Assembly (NCBI GenBank): GCA_030533315.1
Contig: JAUNJL010000014.1
Location: 32,140-47,344, forward strand
Direction: 5' to 3'
Length of the DNA stretch: 15,205 bases
Source of the DNA: Eubacteriales bacterium
Lineage (GTDB): Bacteria > Bacillota_A > Clostridia > Lachnospirales > Lachnospiraceae
Position 1 is the first letter of the stretch; each line of letters starts with the position of its first letter. Below the pieces are notes generated by a model, which did not search any database, was not told the DNA's origin, and was given only the letters and a program-made list of their open reading frames with translations. Below are positions 7,480 to 14,385 of this stretch, in pieces. The position numbers and the translations under genes were made by a program.

Positions 7480-8702
7480 CACGACACCTCCGTACTTTCC
7501 TGAGACTCCGGAGAGGAGGCGTTTTCTGCATCCGCCTCTCCCTCCACCCGGCCGGCATCCCCCTCGGCACTTCCATTCTCCCCGGAGGCCGTCGGCGTCC
7601 CCGTCTCAATGTTTGCGTTTGCCACTATAAAATCCTGGACACGTAAAAGACCGATGGTCTCATCCACGGCCTCCTGGCCATAGGTATCGATCAGGCCCGC
7701 CATATCTCCGCCGCCGTACTCCTGCACCAGCCTCTCCTGGACGGCCAGGCTCTCAGGGTCCTCCAGCGTCATGCCCTCGGCGTCCATGATCCCCTGGATC
7801 ACCAGCTTCTGCTTCACCTTCAGCTGCGCATACTGCTGAGCCTGCGCTTCAAAGTCTTCCATGGAAATGCCCTGGGATTCCACGAAATCCTCCAGCTCCA
7901 TCTCCGCCTGTCCAGCATACTCCTCCGCCTGACGCCGGAAGGCCGCTGCGGCCTCCTCCAGATCCCTCTGGGGGTACTCCCTCACCTCCGCATTGCCGCT
8001 GACCGTCAGCCAGGCCGTGTCCCTCAGGCTGTTCTCCGCCTGCACCCTGGCTTCCTCCTCCAGCTCTGCCCGGATCACCGCCCGGTATTCCTCAACGGTG
8101 ACCGACTGGGTGTTCTCTGCCACCCATGTCTCCGTCAGCTCCGGCGCTCTTTGAAACTTCAGCAGCGTAATCTGGAAAACCGCCTCCTTTCCAGCCAGCT
8201 CCGTACTCCGATAATCCGGGGGAAACGTAACGGTCACGTCCTTGGTATCTCCCTTTTTCATGCCCACGATCCCCTCCTCAAAGCCAGGGATCATCAGACC
8301 GCTCCCCACCAGAAGATCGTAATTGTCCGCCGTACCGCCCTCAAAGGCCACTCCGTCCTTCGTGCCCACATAGTTGATCGTCACCATGTCTCCATTTTCC
8401 ACCGTGGAGCCCTTCTGGGTGACCTCCTCCATACTGTCCTGGAGACGCCGCCGGATCGCCTCGTCAACCTCTTCCTCCGTGACCTGGACAGAATTGTCCA
8501 GCACGATCCCCTTGTACTCTCCAAGTGTAATATATTTTTCCACGTTGTCCACGGAGACAAGGCGGGTCCCATCCTGGGAAGAAGCCGCCCCATCCTGGCT
8601 CGTCTGCTCTGTCTGTGTGGTATCCATTTCGTTTTCTTCTCCGCATCCTGCTGCCAGCGCCATGCACATGGCCAAAAGGACAATGCATACCTTTTTTTTC
8701 AT
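7479..8702 (-). CDS. Lipoprotein with trigger-factor-like architecture (FKBP-type prolyl isomerase plus chaperone C-domain)
   Basis: A 407-residue predicted lipoprotein: a lysine-rich N-terminus, a hydrophobic stretch and a lipobox LAAGC with Cys20. After an acidic linker, residues 50-95 resemble the linker before the trigger factor isomerase domain. Residues 98-183 form an FKBP-type domain (VTINYVGTKDGVAFEGG, IPGFEEGIVGMKKGD, FPPDY, LAGKEAVFQITLLKF). Residues 190-360 are helical and match the trigger factor C-terminal cradle (IQGIMDAEGM, DETIGLLRVQDFI). A low-complexity acidic tail follows. Cytosolic trigger factor binds ribosomes; here the ribosome-binding N-domain is replaced by a lipid anchor, so it probably folds secreted or wall proteins outside the membrane. 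The start at 8702 follows GGGAG by 6-7 bases. It overlaps nagA by one base and may assist the deacetylases of this cluster, which is inference. Confidence 0.92.
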   Translation of the reverse strand: MKKKVCIVLLAMCMALAAGCGEENEMDTTQTEQTSQDGAASSQDGTRLVSVDNVEKYITLGEYKGIVLDNSVQVTEEEVDEAIRRRLQDSMEEVTQKGSTVENGDMVTINYVGTKDGVAFEGGTADNYDLLVGSGLMIPGFEEGIVGMKKGDTKDVTVTFPPDYRSTELAGKEAVFQITLLKFQRAPELTETWVAENTQSVTVEEYRAVIRAELEEEARVQAENSLRDTAWLTVSGNAEVREYPQRDLEEAAAAFRRQAEEYAGQAEMELEDFVESQGISMEDFEAQAQQYAQLKVKQKLVIQGIMDAEGMTLEDPESLAVQERLVQEYGGGDMAGLIDTYGQEAVDETIGLLRVQDFIVANANIETGTPTASGENGSAEGDAGRVEGEADAENASSPESQESTEVS

Positions 8703-8992
8703 CTCCTACTCCCTTCACAAAGTCTGTCTGCCCGGTCTCCCCGCGCCGCCCCTTTTTCGGCGCTCTGGAAAACCTCTCCATCAACAGGCTATCACATTTT
8801 TCATAAAAAAGAAAGCCTGGTCTTACGATCCTGCGGGCTGTTTTCCCTGTGCGGCTGCCGTTTTTCAACTGCTGAAAATGGACAGCCCAGTACATTGGGC
8901 CACAGCCCCGCTGCAGGCGCTCCTCCATCGGTCGGCTCCGCCGGCAGATCTCCTGGGCCGCGCCCCTGACGGCCGAGCCGGATCTCCCCTGA
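8703..8992. other. 290-base gap with no convincing gene
   Basis: No gene is supported here: the minus-strand open frame that crosses it overlaps both flanking genes in the wrong frame. A 5-bp inverted repeat GCCCA-gtacat-TGGGC lies at 8885-8900 without a following T-tract on either strand. An A/T-rich stretch at about 8790-8815 could hold a weak minus-strand promoter for the lipoprotein gene, but no hexamer pair with good spacing stands out. Confidence 0.4.
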
Positions 8993-10726
8993 TCAGCCGT
9001 TCTCTCCCTCCGTGTCCAGCATGGACGGTACCGGCACCGGTCTGGAACTGTCCCATACCTCCGACACGTCAAACAGGTCCTCCACCATCTCCGGATTGTA
9101 GTACATCCGATAGCCGTCCAGATTTCTCCGTCCCTGCCGGAAATACCGATCCGTGATCTGCACCCAGTATTGGTTGGAATCCACATTGCAGTAGTAATGA
9201 TAGCCCCTGCTCTTGTAGTAGGCAAACTTCTCATTGTCCATGGTGTATTCCTTCCAATCTCCGATGTCCGCCCCAAAGGCAAAGATGATCATATCCGTCT
9301 TTCCCAGGATAGGCGCCACGTAGGCCTCCCATTTTTTATTGTCCTTCTTCAGCTCCCTGGCGCTGAGGGCCTCCGCATTCCTGTGGCCCCAGGTGTGGCT
9401 GGCAAACTCCCAGCCCTTTTCCTTCATGGCATCCGCCACGGCCTTGGCCTTTGCAACCTCATTCTCATAGTCAAAATCCGGGTTTGCATCCAGAAATTCT
9501 CGCTGGATGTCCTGGAGATTCTCCCGGGTTTTGTAGGCAATATCCGTCCGATAGCCCAAAACCCCATTGTAGCCGGTCATGGCAAGGATCCCCCGCCGTC
9601 CATGGTAGGAAAAGTCGGGATGTTCCTTCAAAAAGGTCTCCAGCAGGGGAACCATGTCGTAATCTCCCACCAGGACCGTGCCGTCCTCCTGGACGTACTG
9701 AGCCTTCACCTCGCCCGCCTCGTCCAGGACAAGCTTGCTGGCAAAGCCGTCTCCATCCATGTAATGATAATAGCTCACGTCATCCTGAGAAAGGACGATG
9801 GGCGTCTTCCCCTCTGGAAGCAGGATCCGCCCCCGCTCCATGGTTCCGTCCTCCCTCACCACGGCCATGTCGTGAGGACTCACAAGCACGTATCCTCTGT
9901 CATACAGGCTCTGTAGGATTTTGTTAAACTCAGAGACGGTGGTCATGACCTGATTATAGCCCCCCTCCTTGTAGTCTCCGTCAAAGGCTCTGGAGGGATC
10001 GTTGATCAGAGTGTGGAAAAACACGTGGGAAATCTTCTCCAGGGGATATTCCACACAAGCGACCTTCTTCTTCTCGCACCTGGCGATGGCCCTGCGGATC
10101 CCTTCGTCCTCCTGGTCCGGATAAGCCTTTAGAAGCCCGATGGCGCCATCGTAATCATACTGCACCGCCAGATCCTTTGCCCCTCTCAAGGTCTCCTTCC
10201 TCCTTGGATCCTCCGGCTTTGGCGTAGGCGTCGGCTCCAGAGTGGGTGTGGGCTCCGGCGTGGGCGTGGCCGTCGGCTCCGGCGTGAGCTCCGGGGCGGC
10301 CGTCGGTTCCGGGGCGGGAGCAGGATCGGACCCTGAACGTCCCTGACCGGAAGAACCCGTCCCTGTGCTGCTCACAGGAATCCCCCATTCTCCCGAGCCG
10401 CTTCTGATACCAGCCACCATTTCCTGGAGCCCGGCTGGAAGTCCTCGGCGGATCTCCCTGCCAAAAAAAACTCCCAAAAGGGCCGCCAAAAGAACCGCCG
10501 CACAAACGGCCGCAAGAATCCGGTTCCTTTTCCTTTTTTTTCGCCGGAGCAATATCCTCTGATGCCTTTCCATGCGGCGCCTTTCATAATAGGCCTGCTC
10601 CCTTTTTTCGTCCTCACTTCCGTCGGCCGACTCGTCCTCCCAGAAACCAGGATCCGGCCTGCCAAGCTGCCGAAGCTGGTCATCCAGCTGTTTTTCTCCC
10701 CTCATTCCTGGTTTTATCTCCCTCAT
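8993..10726 (-). CDS. Membrane-anchored divergent polysaccharide deacetylase-like protein
   Basis: A 577-residue protein with a GAGGG site 4 bases before the ATG at 10726. The N-terminus is cytoplasmic and highly charged, with a basic RRKKRKR block; one membrane helix lies at about 69-88. A Pro/Thr/Glu-rich stalk (134-173) comes next, then a large extracellular domain. The domain resembles CE4/NodB but deviates: SQDDVSYYHY (313-322) stands in for TFDDGP, SHTWGH (443-448) keeps the two metal-ligand histidines, and FAFGADIGDW (482-491) replaces RxPYG without the arginine. No final LxH motif is visible. It may be a deacetylase with altered substrate use, or a glycan-binding remnant. It heads the minus-strand cluster with the lipoprotein foldase, nagA and a canonical deacetylase, so a role at the cell wall is likely. 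Confidence 0.85.
   Translation of the reverse strand: MREIKPGMRGEKQLDDQLRQLGRPDPGFWEDESADGSEDEKREQAYYERRRMERHQRILLRRKKRKRNRILAAVCAAVLLAALLGVFFGREIRRGLPAGLQEMVAGIRSGSGEWGIPVSSTGTGSSGQGRSGSDPAPAPEPTAAPELTPEPTATPTPEPTPTLEPTPTPKPEDPRRKETLRGAKDLAVQYDYDGAIGLLKAYPDQEDEGIRRAIARCEKKKVACVEYPLEKISHVFFHTLINDPSRAFDGDYKEGGYNQVMTTVSEFNKILQSLYDRGYVLVSPHDMAVVREDGTMERGRILLPEGKTPIVLSQDDVSYYHYMDGDGFASKLVLDEAGEVKAQYVQEDGTVLVGDYDMVPLLETFLKEHPDFSYHGRRGILAMTGYNGVLGYRTDIAYKTRENLQDIQREFLDANPDFDYENEVAKAKAVADAMKEKGWEFASHTWGHRNAEALSARELKKDNKKWEAYVAPILGKTDMIIFAFGADIGDWKEYTMDNEKFAYYKSRGYHYYCNVDSNQYWVQITDRYFRQGRRNLDGYRMYYNPEMVEDLFDVSEVWDSSRPVPVPSMLDTEGENG
10208..10327 (-). repeat. Degenerate coding repeat for a Pro/Thr/Glu stalk
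   Basis: Coding for residues 134-173 of the divergent deacetylase, built of variants of PEPT, PTPT and PAPE units with strongly repetitive codons. It links the membrane helix to the extracellular domain and resembles the spacers that let surface proteins reach through the wall. Low-complexity DNA of this kind often varies in length between strains. Confidence 0.7.
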
Positions 10727-10821
10727 GCTTCCCTCTGTCCTTCTGTATTTCTCCTAAATATCTGCCGTGTTTTTACTTAACCATATCAAATAAAGCATTT
10801 TAACCTGTAATGCGCACTTCC

Positions 10822-10850
10822 ATTATAACCTCTCCCCTCCAAAATTTCCA
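10822..10850 (-). promoter_or_regulatory. Probable promoter of the envelope gene cluster
   Basis: On the minus strand: TGGAAA (-35, 4/6), 17-base spacer, TATAAT (-10, 6/6). It gives a leader of about 90 bases before the divergent deacetylase start at 10726. It lies back to back with the plus-strand promoter at 10892-10920, so the two units diverge from about 40 bases of shared DNA. Confidence 0.65.
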
Positions 10851-10891
10851 TCAGATTATAAAAACAGAGCTCCGAACAGAAATTTTAACGA

Positions 10892-10920
10892 TTGCCTTTT
10901 TCGGAAAAAAATGCTAGAAT
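10892..10920 (+). promoter_or_regulatory. Extended -10 promoter of the 172-residue membrane protein gene
   Basis: TTGCCT (-35, 4/6), 17-base spacer, TAGAAT (-10, 5/6) with a TGC extended -10 element directly in front. The predicted transcription start is near 10927. Combined with an AGGAGG site at ideal spacing, this suggests high expression. Confidence 0.82.
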
Positions 10921-10927
10921 AAAAGCT

Positions 10928-10940
10928 GCGCATTGTGCGC
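10928..10940 (+). other. Hairpin/palindrome at the predicted mRNA 5' end
   Basis: GCGCA and TGCGC are perfect inverted copies around TTG. They start at the predicted transcription start, so the transcript would begin with a short G/C-rich stem-loop. Such 5' stems can protect mRNA from decay; alternatively the site is an operator just downstream of the promoter. Confidence 0.4.
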
Positions 10941-10975
10941 CCAAAGAAATACATCACACATAGGAGGATGCGTAT

Positions 10976-11494
10976 ATGAATACCGTAACCATCGTCCTTC
11001 TCGTTATTCTGGTCGTTCTCATAGCCTTGCTTGTCGGCTTATACTTTTTTGGCAAAAAGACCCAGAAGAAGCAGGAGGAACAGCAGGCCCAAATCGAAGC
11101 CACCAAACAGACCGTTTCCATGCTGGTCATTGACAAAAAAAGGATGCCCCTGAAGGATTCCGGTCTTCCCCAGATGGTGATCGAACAGACGCCAAAGCTG
11201 CTTCGCCGTTCCAAGCTGCCCATCGTGAAGGCCAAGGTCGGCCCGAAGATCGCCATTATGATCGCCGATGAAAAGGTATATGATCTGATCCCCGTCAAAA
11301 AGGAGATCAAGGCTGAGGTAAGCGGCCTGTACATTGTGGGCGTAAAGGGCTTGAGAGGCTCCCTGGAAGCTCCCAAGAAAAAGAAAAAAGGATTTTTTGC
11401 CCGCTTCAAAAAGGACAAGGACGAAGCGTCCGTCCAGGCCAATGGCACGAAAAAAGGCGCCGAAGCTTCTGCCCAGCCCAAGAAAAAGAAATAA
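10976..11494 (+). CDS. Membrane-anchored protein with lysine-rich tail, function unknown
   Basis: A 172-residue protein I cannot assign to a characterised family. The ATG at 10976 follows AGGAGG by 8 bases. Residues 4-25 form one strongly hydrophobic helix; the basic residues that follow it suggest the C-terminal part faces the cytoplasm. Residues 27-45 are a Gln/Glu/Lys-rich, possibly coiled-coil stretch. A compact region at about 48-130 alternates hydrophobic and charged residues (VSMLVIDKKRMPL, VKAKVGPKIAIMIADEKVYDLIPVKKEIKAEVSGLYIVGVKGLRG) and looks like a small beta-rich fold. The tail (133-172) is dominated by lysine, with KKKKKGFFARFKK amphipathic in character and a final KKKK, and could bind acidic lipids, RNA or DNA. 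It is monocistronic, with its own promoter and terminator. Confidence 0.85.
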   Translation: MNTVTIVLLVILVVLIALLVGLYFFGKKTQKKQEEQQAQIEATKQTVSMLVIDKKRMPLKDSGLPQMVIEQTPKLLRRSKLPIVKAKVGPKIAIMIADEKVYDLIPVKKEIKAEVSGLYIVGVKGLRGSLEAPKKKKKGFFARFKKDKDEASVQANGTKKGAEASAQPKKKK

Positions 11495-11546
11495 ATCCGA
11501 TCAGAAAATATAGATCCGCTTTTTTCATCTCGTTTATCATCATAAG

Positions 11547-11590
11547 AAAAGCTGCCGCCTTAGGGGACATCCGTAGGCCGCAGCTTTTTT
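11547..11590 (+). terminator. Rho-independent terminator after the 172-residue gene
   Basis: AAAAGCTGC (11547-11555) pairs with GCAGCTTTT; past a one-base mismatch the stem continues with GCCT/AGGC around a 12-base loop. Six T residues follow on the plus strand. Four T residues follow on the minus strand, so it may also end recQ transcripts arriving from the right; no other terminator is visible between here and the recQ stop. Confidence 0.85.
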
Positions 11591-11764
11591 ATTCTTTCCA
11601 TATGAGGTCTTTTTCCACAGCGCCTTACCGTTTCTCCCGGCTCTAGATCCTATCTGCCAGCCATTTTGATTCTATCCTTCGTCCTTTCCTATTTTCGGAG
11701 CTTCCGGCCCGATTCCCTCATCCAGCCGCCGTACATGCAAACAGAGCCCTCCGCCGCATTCCGC

Positions 11765-14026
11765 CTATTCCTCCAGCCAGCCGCCTTTCAGTCTCTGTAC
11801 AATATATCTTTGCGCTTTTTCCTCACATATCAGGATCTCATATGGATATCCCGCCTTGCTGATGGCCTCCTCCCCGCGCAGTCCGATCTCCCTTCCCTTG
11901 TCTGCCACCACGCTTTGGCTGTGTCCATTAACAAACCGGGCTTCCAGGCGGCCCTCCTCCATCAGCTTCTCCTTGATCTTCTTGATGGTCAGCCGCTTCA
12001 TCGTTCCCTCGTCCCTGGCATCGTTGATCCTTGCCGCAAAATCGCTGAGGGTAAGCTCCGGCCCATAGGTAAGCTTTTCTTCCAGCTCAGGCGTCAGGAA
12101 AAACTCACTTTTTCTCCCTCCTCTGATCCGCCTGTCCGTCAGTGGGACCTCCGGCTGCCCCGGTCCGCCTCCACCCTGTGGAAGGATCGCATAGCCCTCC
12201 TTGTCCCCTCCCGTCTCCTTTTTGATACAGTCCAGAAAAAATTTTCCGTATTGCTCATACTTTCTCTCTCCCATTCCATTGACATTCAGCATTTCTTCCC
12301 TGGTGAAGGGCAGCTTCACGCACATGTCCCGCAGCGTCCTGTCCGACGCCACCATGTAGGGGGGAATGGAGCGCTCCCTGGCACAGCTGGTCCGCACCTT
12401 CCGCAGCTCCTCGAAAAGCGCCATTCCCTTGGAGGTAAGACTTTCTTGCTGCTCTCTTCTCCTTTTTCGATCTCCGCCCTCGTCCTTTTTGTAAAAGACG
12501 GGAAAGGGTTCTTCCGCCCCCAGCAGGCTGTCCGAGGTCCCCGTCAGTCTTACCAGCGCATATTTATCCTTCGTAAAGGTCAGATATCCTCGCTCCGCCA
12601 TGGTATAGATGGTCTCCTTCACCAGGCTCTGGCCCAGGCCTTTCTGTTTCCCATAGCAGGAATTTGTCTCCAAACCGTAGGATCGCAGCTTTGCCGTGTT
12701 TTCTCCCAGCAAGATGCCCGCAATCATGTTAATGCCAAACCTCTGGCGGACCTCTTTTACACACCGGACCACATCCGCCGCAGCCTCCGCACCGTTCATT
12801 TCCTCGAAATCCTCCAGACAATTTCCACAGTTCCCACATCGGTGGGCGCCCTGTTCTCCGAAATAATCCAGGATATAATTGCGAAGACAGGTTCTCGTGG
12901 TACAATAAAAGGTCATCCGTCTAAGGCGCTCCATATCCTGCTCCCGGATCTGCTCCTGTTCCTCCGCTGTATAGAGATCTCTCTGCTCTTTATTATCCAG
13001 AAGAAACTGATTGATCATCACGTCCTGAGGAGAATAAAAAACGATGCACTCCGCCGGCTCCCCGTCCCGGCCGGCTCTTCCAGCCTCCTGGTAATAATTC
13101 TCCAGGCTCTGGGGCATGTTGAAATGGAGGACGAACCGCACGTTGGACTTGTCGATGCCCATCCCAAAGGCATTGGTGGCCACCATCACCTTCGTCCTGT
13201 CATAAATAAAATCCTCCTGACTACTCTTTCTCTCCTCATTTCCCATCCCCGCATGATACCTTCCAGCCGAGAATCCCTCCCTTTCCAGATAAAGATACAG
13301 CTCGTCCACGTTTTTTCTGGTGGCACAATAAATGATCCCGCTGTCCTCCCGGTGCTTTTCCAGAAATTCCCGTACCCTTCCCGTTTTGTCCCTCGTTTTC
13401 TGCACCTCAAAATAAAGATTTTCCCGGTCAAAGCCCGTGACGGCCACGTAAGGATTTTCCAGCCCCAGCACGCACTGGATGTCCTCCTGCACCTTCTCCG
13501 TGGCCGTGGCGGTAAAGGCGGTCAGCACGGGACGCCTGGGAAGCATCCGAACAAAGGATACGATCTTCAGGTAGCTGGGCCGGAAATCCTGCCCCCACTG
13601 AGAAATGCAGTGAGCCTCGTCCACCGTGACCATGGAGATTTCCCCATGGCAGGCAAAGTCCAAAAAGCGGGGTGTCTCCAAACGCTCCGGCGCCACGTAA
13701 ATGATCTTGTACCGGCCCTGGGACGCCAGCTGAAGCGCCTTCACGATCTGATTTTCCGTCAGAGAGCTGTTTATATAGGCCGCATGGATCCCCGCCTCAT
13801 TCAGCGCCTTTACCTGATCCATCATCAGGGAGATCAAGGGCGAGATCACCAGGGTGATGCCCGGCAGCATCAAGGCCGGCAGCTGGTAGCAAAGAGATTT
13901 TCCCGCACCAGTAGGCATGACCGCCATCACATCCTGGCCTGCCAGAATATGATCCATGATTGCCTCCTGTCCTTCCCGAAAGCTGTCATATCCAAAATAT
14001 TTTTTTAGTATCTGTCGTTTTTCCAT
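11765..14026 (-). CDS. recQ: RecQ-family ATP-dependent DNA helicase with C-terminal extension
   Basis: A 753-residue 3'-5' DNA helicase for recombination and replication-fork repair. Walker A is PTGAGKS (38-44). Motif II is DEAH (136-139) and runs into the RecQ aromatic loop SQWGQDFRP. Motif VI is QEAGRAGRDG (313-322). Cys380, Cys397, Cys400 and Cys403 form the RecQ zinc site. A winged-helix-like RQC region spans about 412-500, and an HRDC domain about 530-605 (LPFTREEMLNVNGMGERK). Beyond it, residues 640-753 form an extension absent from E. coli RecQ (609 residues), predicted helical with a possible winged-helix element and a final strand-rich segment; it may be an extra minor RQC-like DNA-binding domain. 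The start at 14026 follows AGAGGT by about 7 bases and shares one base with the stop of an upstream frame (TAATG). It is transcribed from the promoter at 14133-14161. The gene has no co-directional neighbour in the window. Confidence 0.96.
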   Translation of the reverse strand: MEKRQILKKYFGYDSFREGQEAIMDHILAGQDVMAVMPTGAGKSLCYQLPALMLPGITLVISPLISLMMDQVKALNEAGIHAAYINSSLTENQIVKALQLASQGRYKIIYVAPERLETPRFLDFACHGEISMVTVDEAHCISQWGQDFRPSYLKIVSFVRMLPRRPVLTAFTATATEKVQEDIQCVLGLENPYVAVTGFDRENLYFEVQKTRDKTGRVREFLEKHREDSGIIYCATRKNVDELYLYLEREGFSAGRYHAGMGNEERKSSQEDFIYDRTKVMVATNAFGMGIDKSNVRFVLHFNMPQSLENYYQEAGRAGRDGEPAECIVFYSPQDVMINQFLLDNKEQRDLYTAEEQEQIREQDMERLRRMTFYCTTRTCLRNYILDYFGEQGAHRCGNCGNCLEDFEEMNGAEAAADVVRCVKEVRQRFGINMIAGILLGENTAKLRSYGLETNSCYGKQKGLGQSLVKETIYTMAERGYLTFTKDKYALVRLTGTSDSLLGAEEPFPVFYKKDEGGDRKRRREQQESLTSKGMALFEELRKVRTSCARERSIPPYMVASDRTLRDMCVKLPFTREEMLNVNGMGERKYEQYGKFFLDCIKKETGGDKEGYAILPQGGGGPGQPEVPLTDRRIRGGRKSEFFLTPELEEKLTYGPELTLSDFAARINDARDEGTMKRLTIKKIKEKLMEEGRLEARFVNGHSQSVVADKGREIGLRGEEAISKAGYPYEILICEEKAQRYIVQRLKGGWLEE

Positions 14027-14091
14027 TACTCTACCTCTTCGGTCTTTCCTGGAGAAAGACCCGCCTCACACATCCTACGCATCGTCTGCAA
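14026..14091 (-). CDS. Possible 21-codon upstream ORF coupled to recQ
   Basis: A short frame reads through the recQ leader and ends in TAA, whose last base is the first base of the recQ ATG (TAATG). With a TTG start at 14091 an AAGGGGGAG site lies 9 bases upstream, giving 21 codons. In-frame ATG codons further up at 14100, 14118 and 14127 have poor ribosome sites or lie at the predicted transcription start. The peptide shows no known motif. It spans the hairpin at 14041-14061, so translating ribosomes would open it. Tentative: the overlap may be coincidental. Confidence 0.25.
   Translation of the reverse strand: MQTMRRMCEAGLSPGKTEEVE
14041..14061 (-). other. Perfect hairpin just 5' of the recQ ribosome binding site
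   Basis: GGTCTTTC and GAAAGACC are perfect 8-bp arms around a 5-base loop. On the minus-strand transcript the stem ends directly before the GAAGAGGT ribosome site of recQ. No U-tract follows, so it is not a terminator. It could tune ribosome access or be melted by translation of the short upstream frame; both are inference. Confidence 0.5.
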
Positions 14092-14132
14092 GGGACGCAT
14101 CTCCCCCTTGCCATACATCTGTCTCATAAATA

Positions 14133-14161
14133 ATCTTATGACAAAATCCCTTTTCTGGCAA
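14133..14161 (-). promoter_or_regulatory. recQ promoter
   Basis: On the minus strand: TTGCCA (-35, 5/6), 17-base spacer, TAAGAT (-10, 4/6). Predicted transcription starts near 14126, about 100 bases before the recQ ATG. No LexA-like box was recognised near it. Confidence 0.72.
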
Positions 14162-14371
14162 CCGGCTTTTCTCCGACCCCCTCTCCTGCAAAAGCGAAGC
14201 CTGATTCCTTTGACAGCGGGCCAGCCTGTGATGTATCTTAAAAAGAGACAAGGAGAGGGCTTTGGCAAGGGGGCGCCGGCACCCGGACATCTCGTGTCCA
14301 CCCCCGAAAATACAGCATCTCTCCCTTTATGTCGTGTACTTTATCTCCATTTCAGGCTAAGATACAGGAGA
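14162..14371. other. Divergent intergenic DNA between recQ promoter and the XRE gene
   Basis: No gene is supported here; a minus-strand frame of 91 codons starting at 14301 begins upstream of the recQ promoter and has Arg/Cys-rich, non-protein-like composition. A 5-bp inverted repeat, GGACA-tctcg-TGTCC, lies at about 14283-14297. A weak possible plus-strand -10, TAAGAT, lies at 14358-14363, but its -35 (TGTACT) matches poorly, so the XRE promoter is not fixed. Confidence 0.4.
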
Positions 14372-14385
14372 AAGGAGGCCACACC

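Noticed and set aside
8464..9282. A 272-codon minus-strand frame crossing the gap at 8703-8992
   Set aside because: It overlaps both flanking genes out of frame, is rich in Arg and Trp, and has no ribosome site.
10208..10327. The repetitive stretch as a CRISPR or minisatellite array
   Set aside because: There are no spaced identical repeats; it is coding DNA for a Pro/Thr/Glu stalk.
11666..14008. A 780-codon open frame antisense to nearly all of recQ
   Set aside because: It mirrors recQ codon bias on the opposite strand; recQ has every helicase motif, while the antisense product is His/Leu/Arg-rich without motifs or a ribosome site.
14029..14301. The full 91-codon frame upstream of recQ as a gene
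   Set aside because: It begins upstream of the recQ promoter, lacks a ribosome site at 14301 and has atypical composition; only its last 21 codons are kept as a tentative short ORF.
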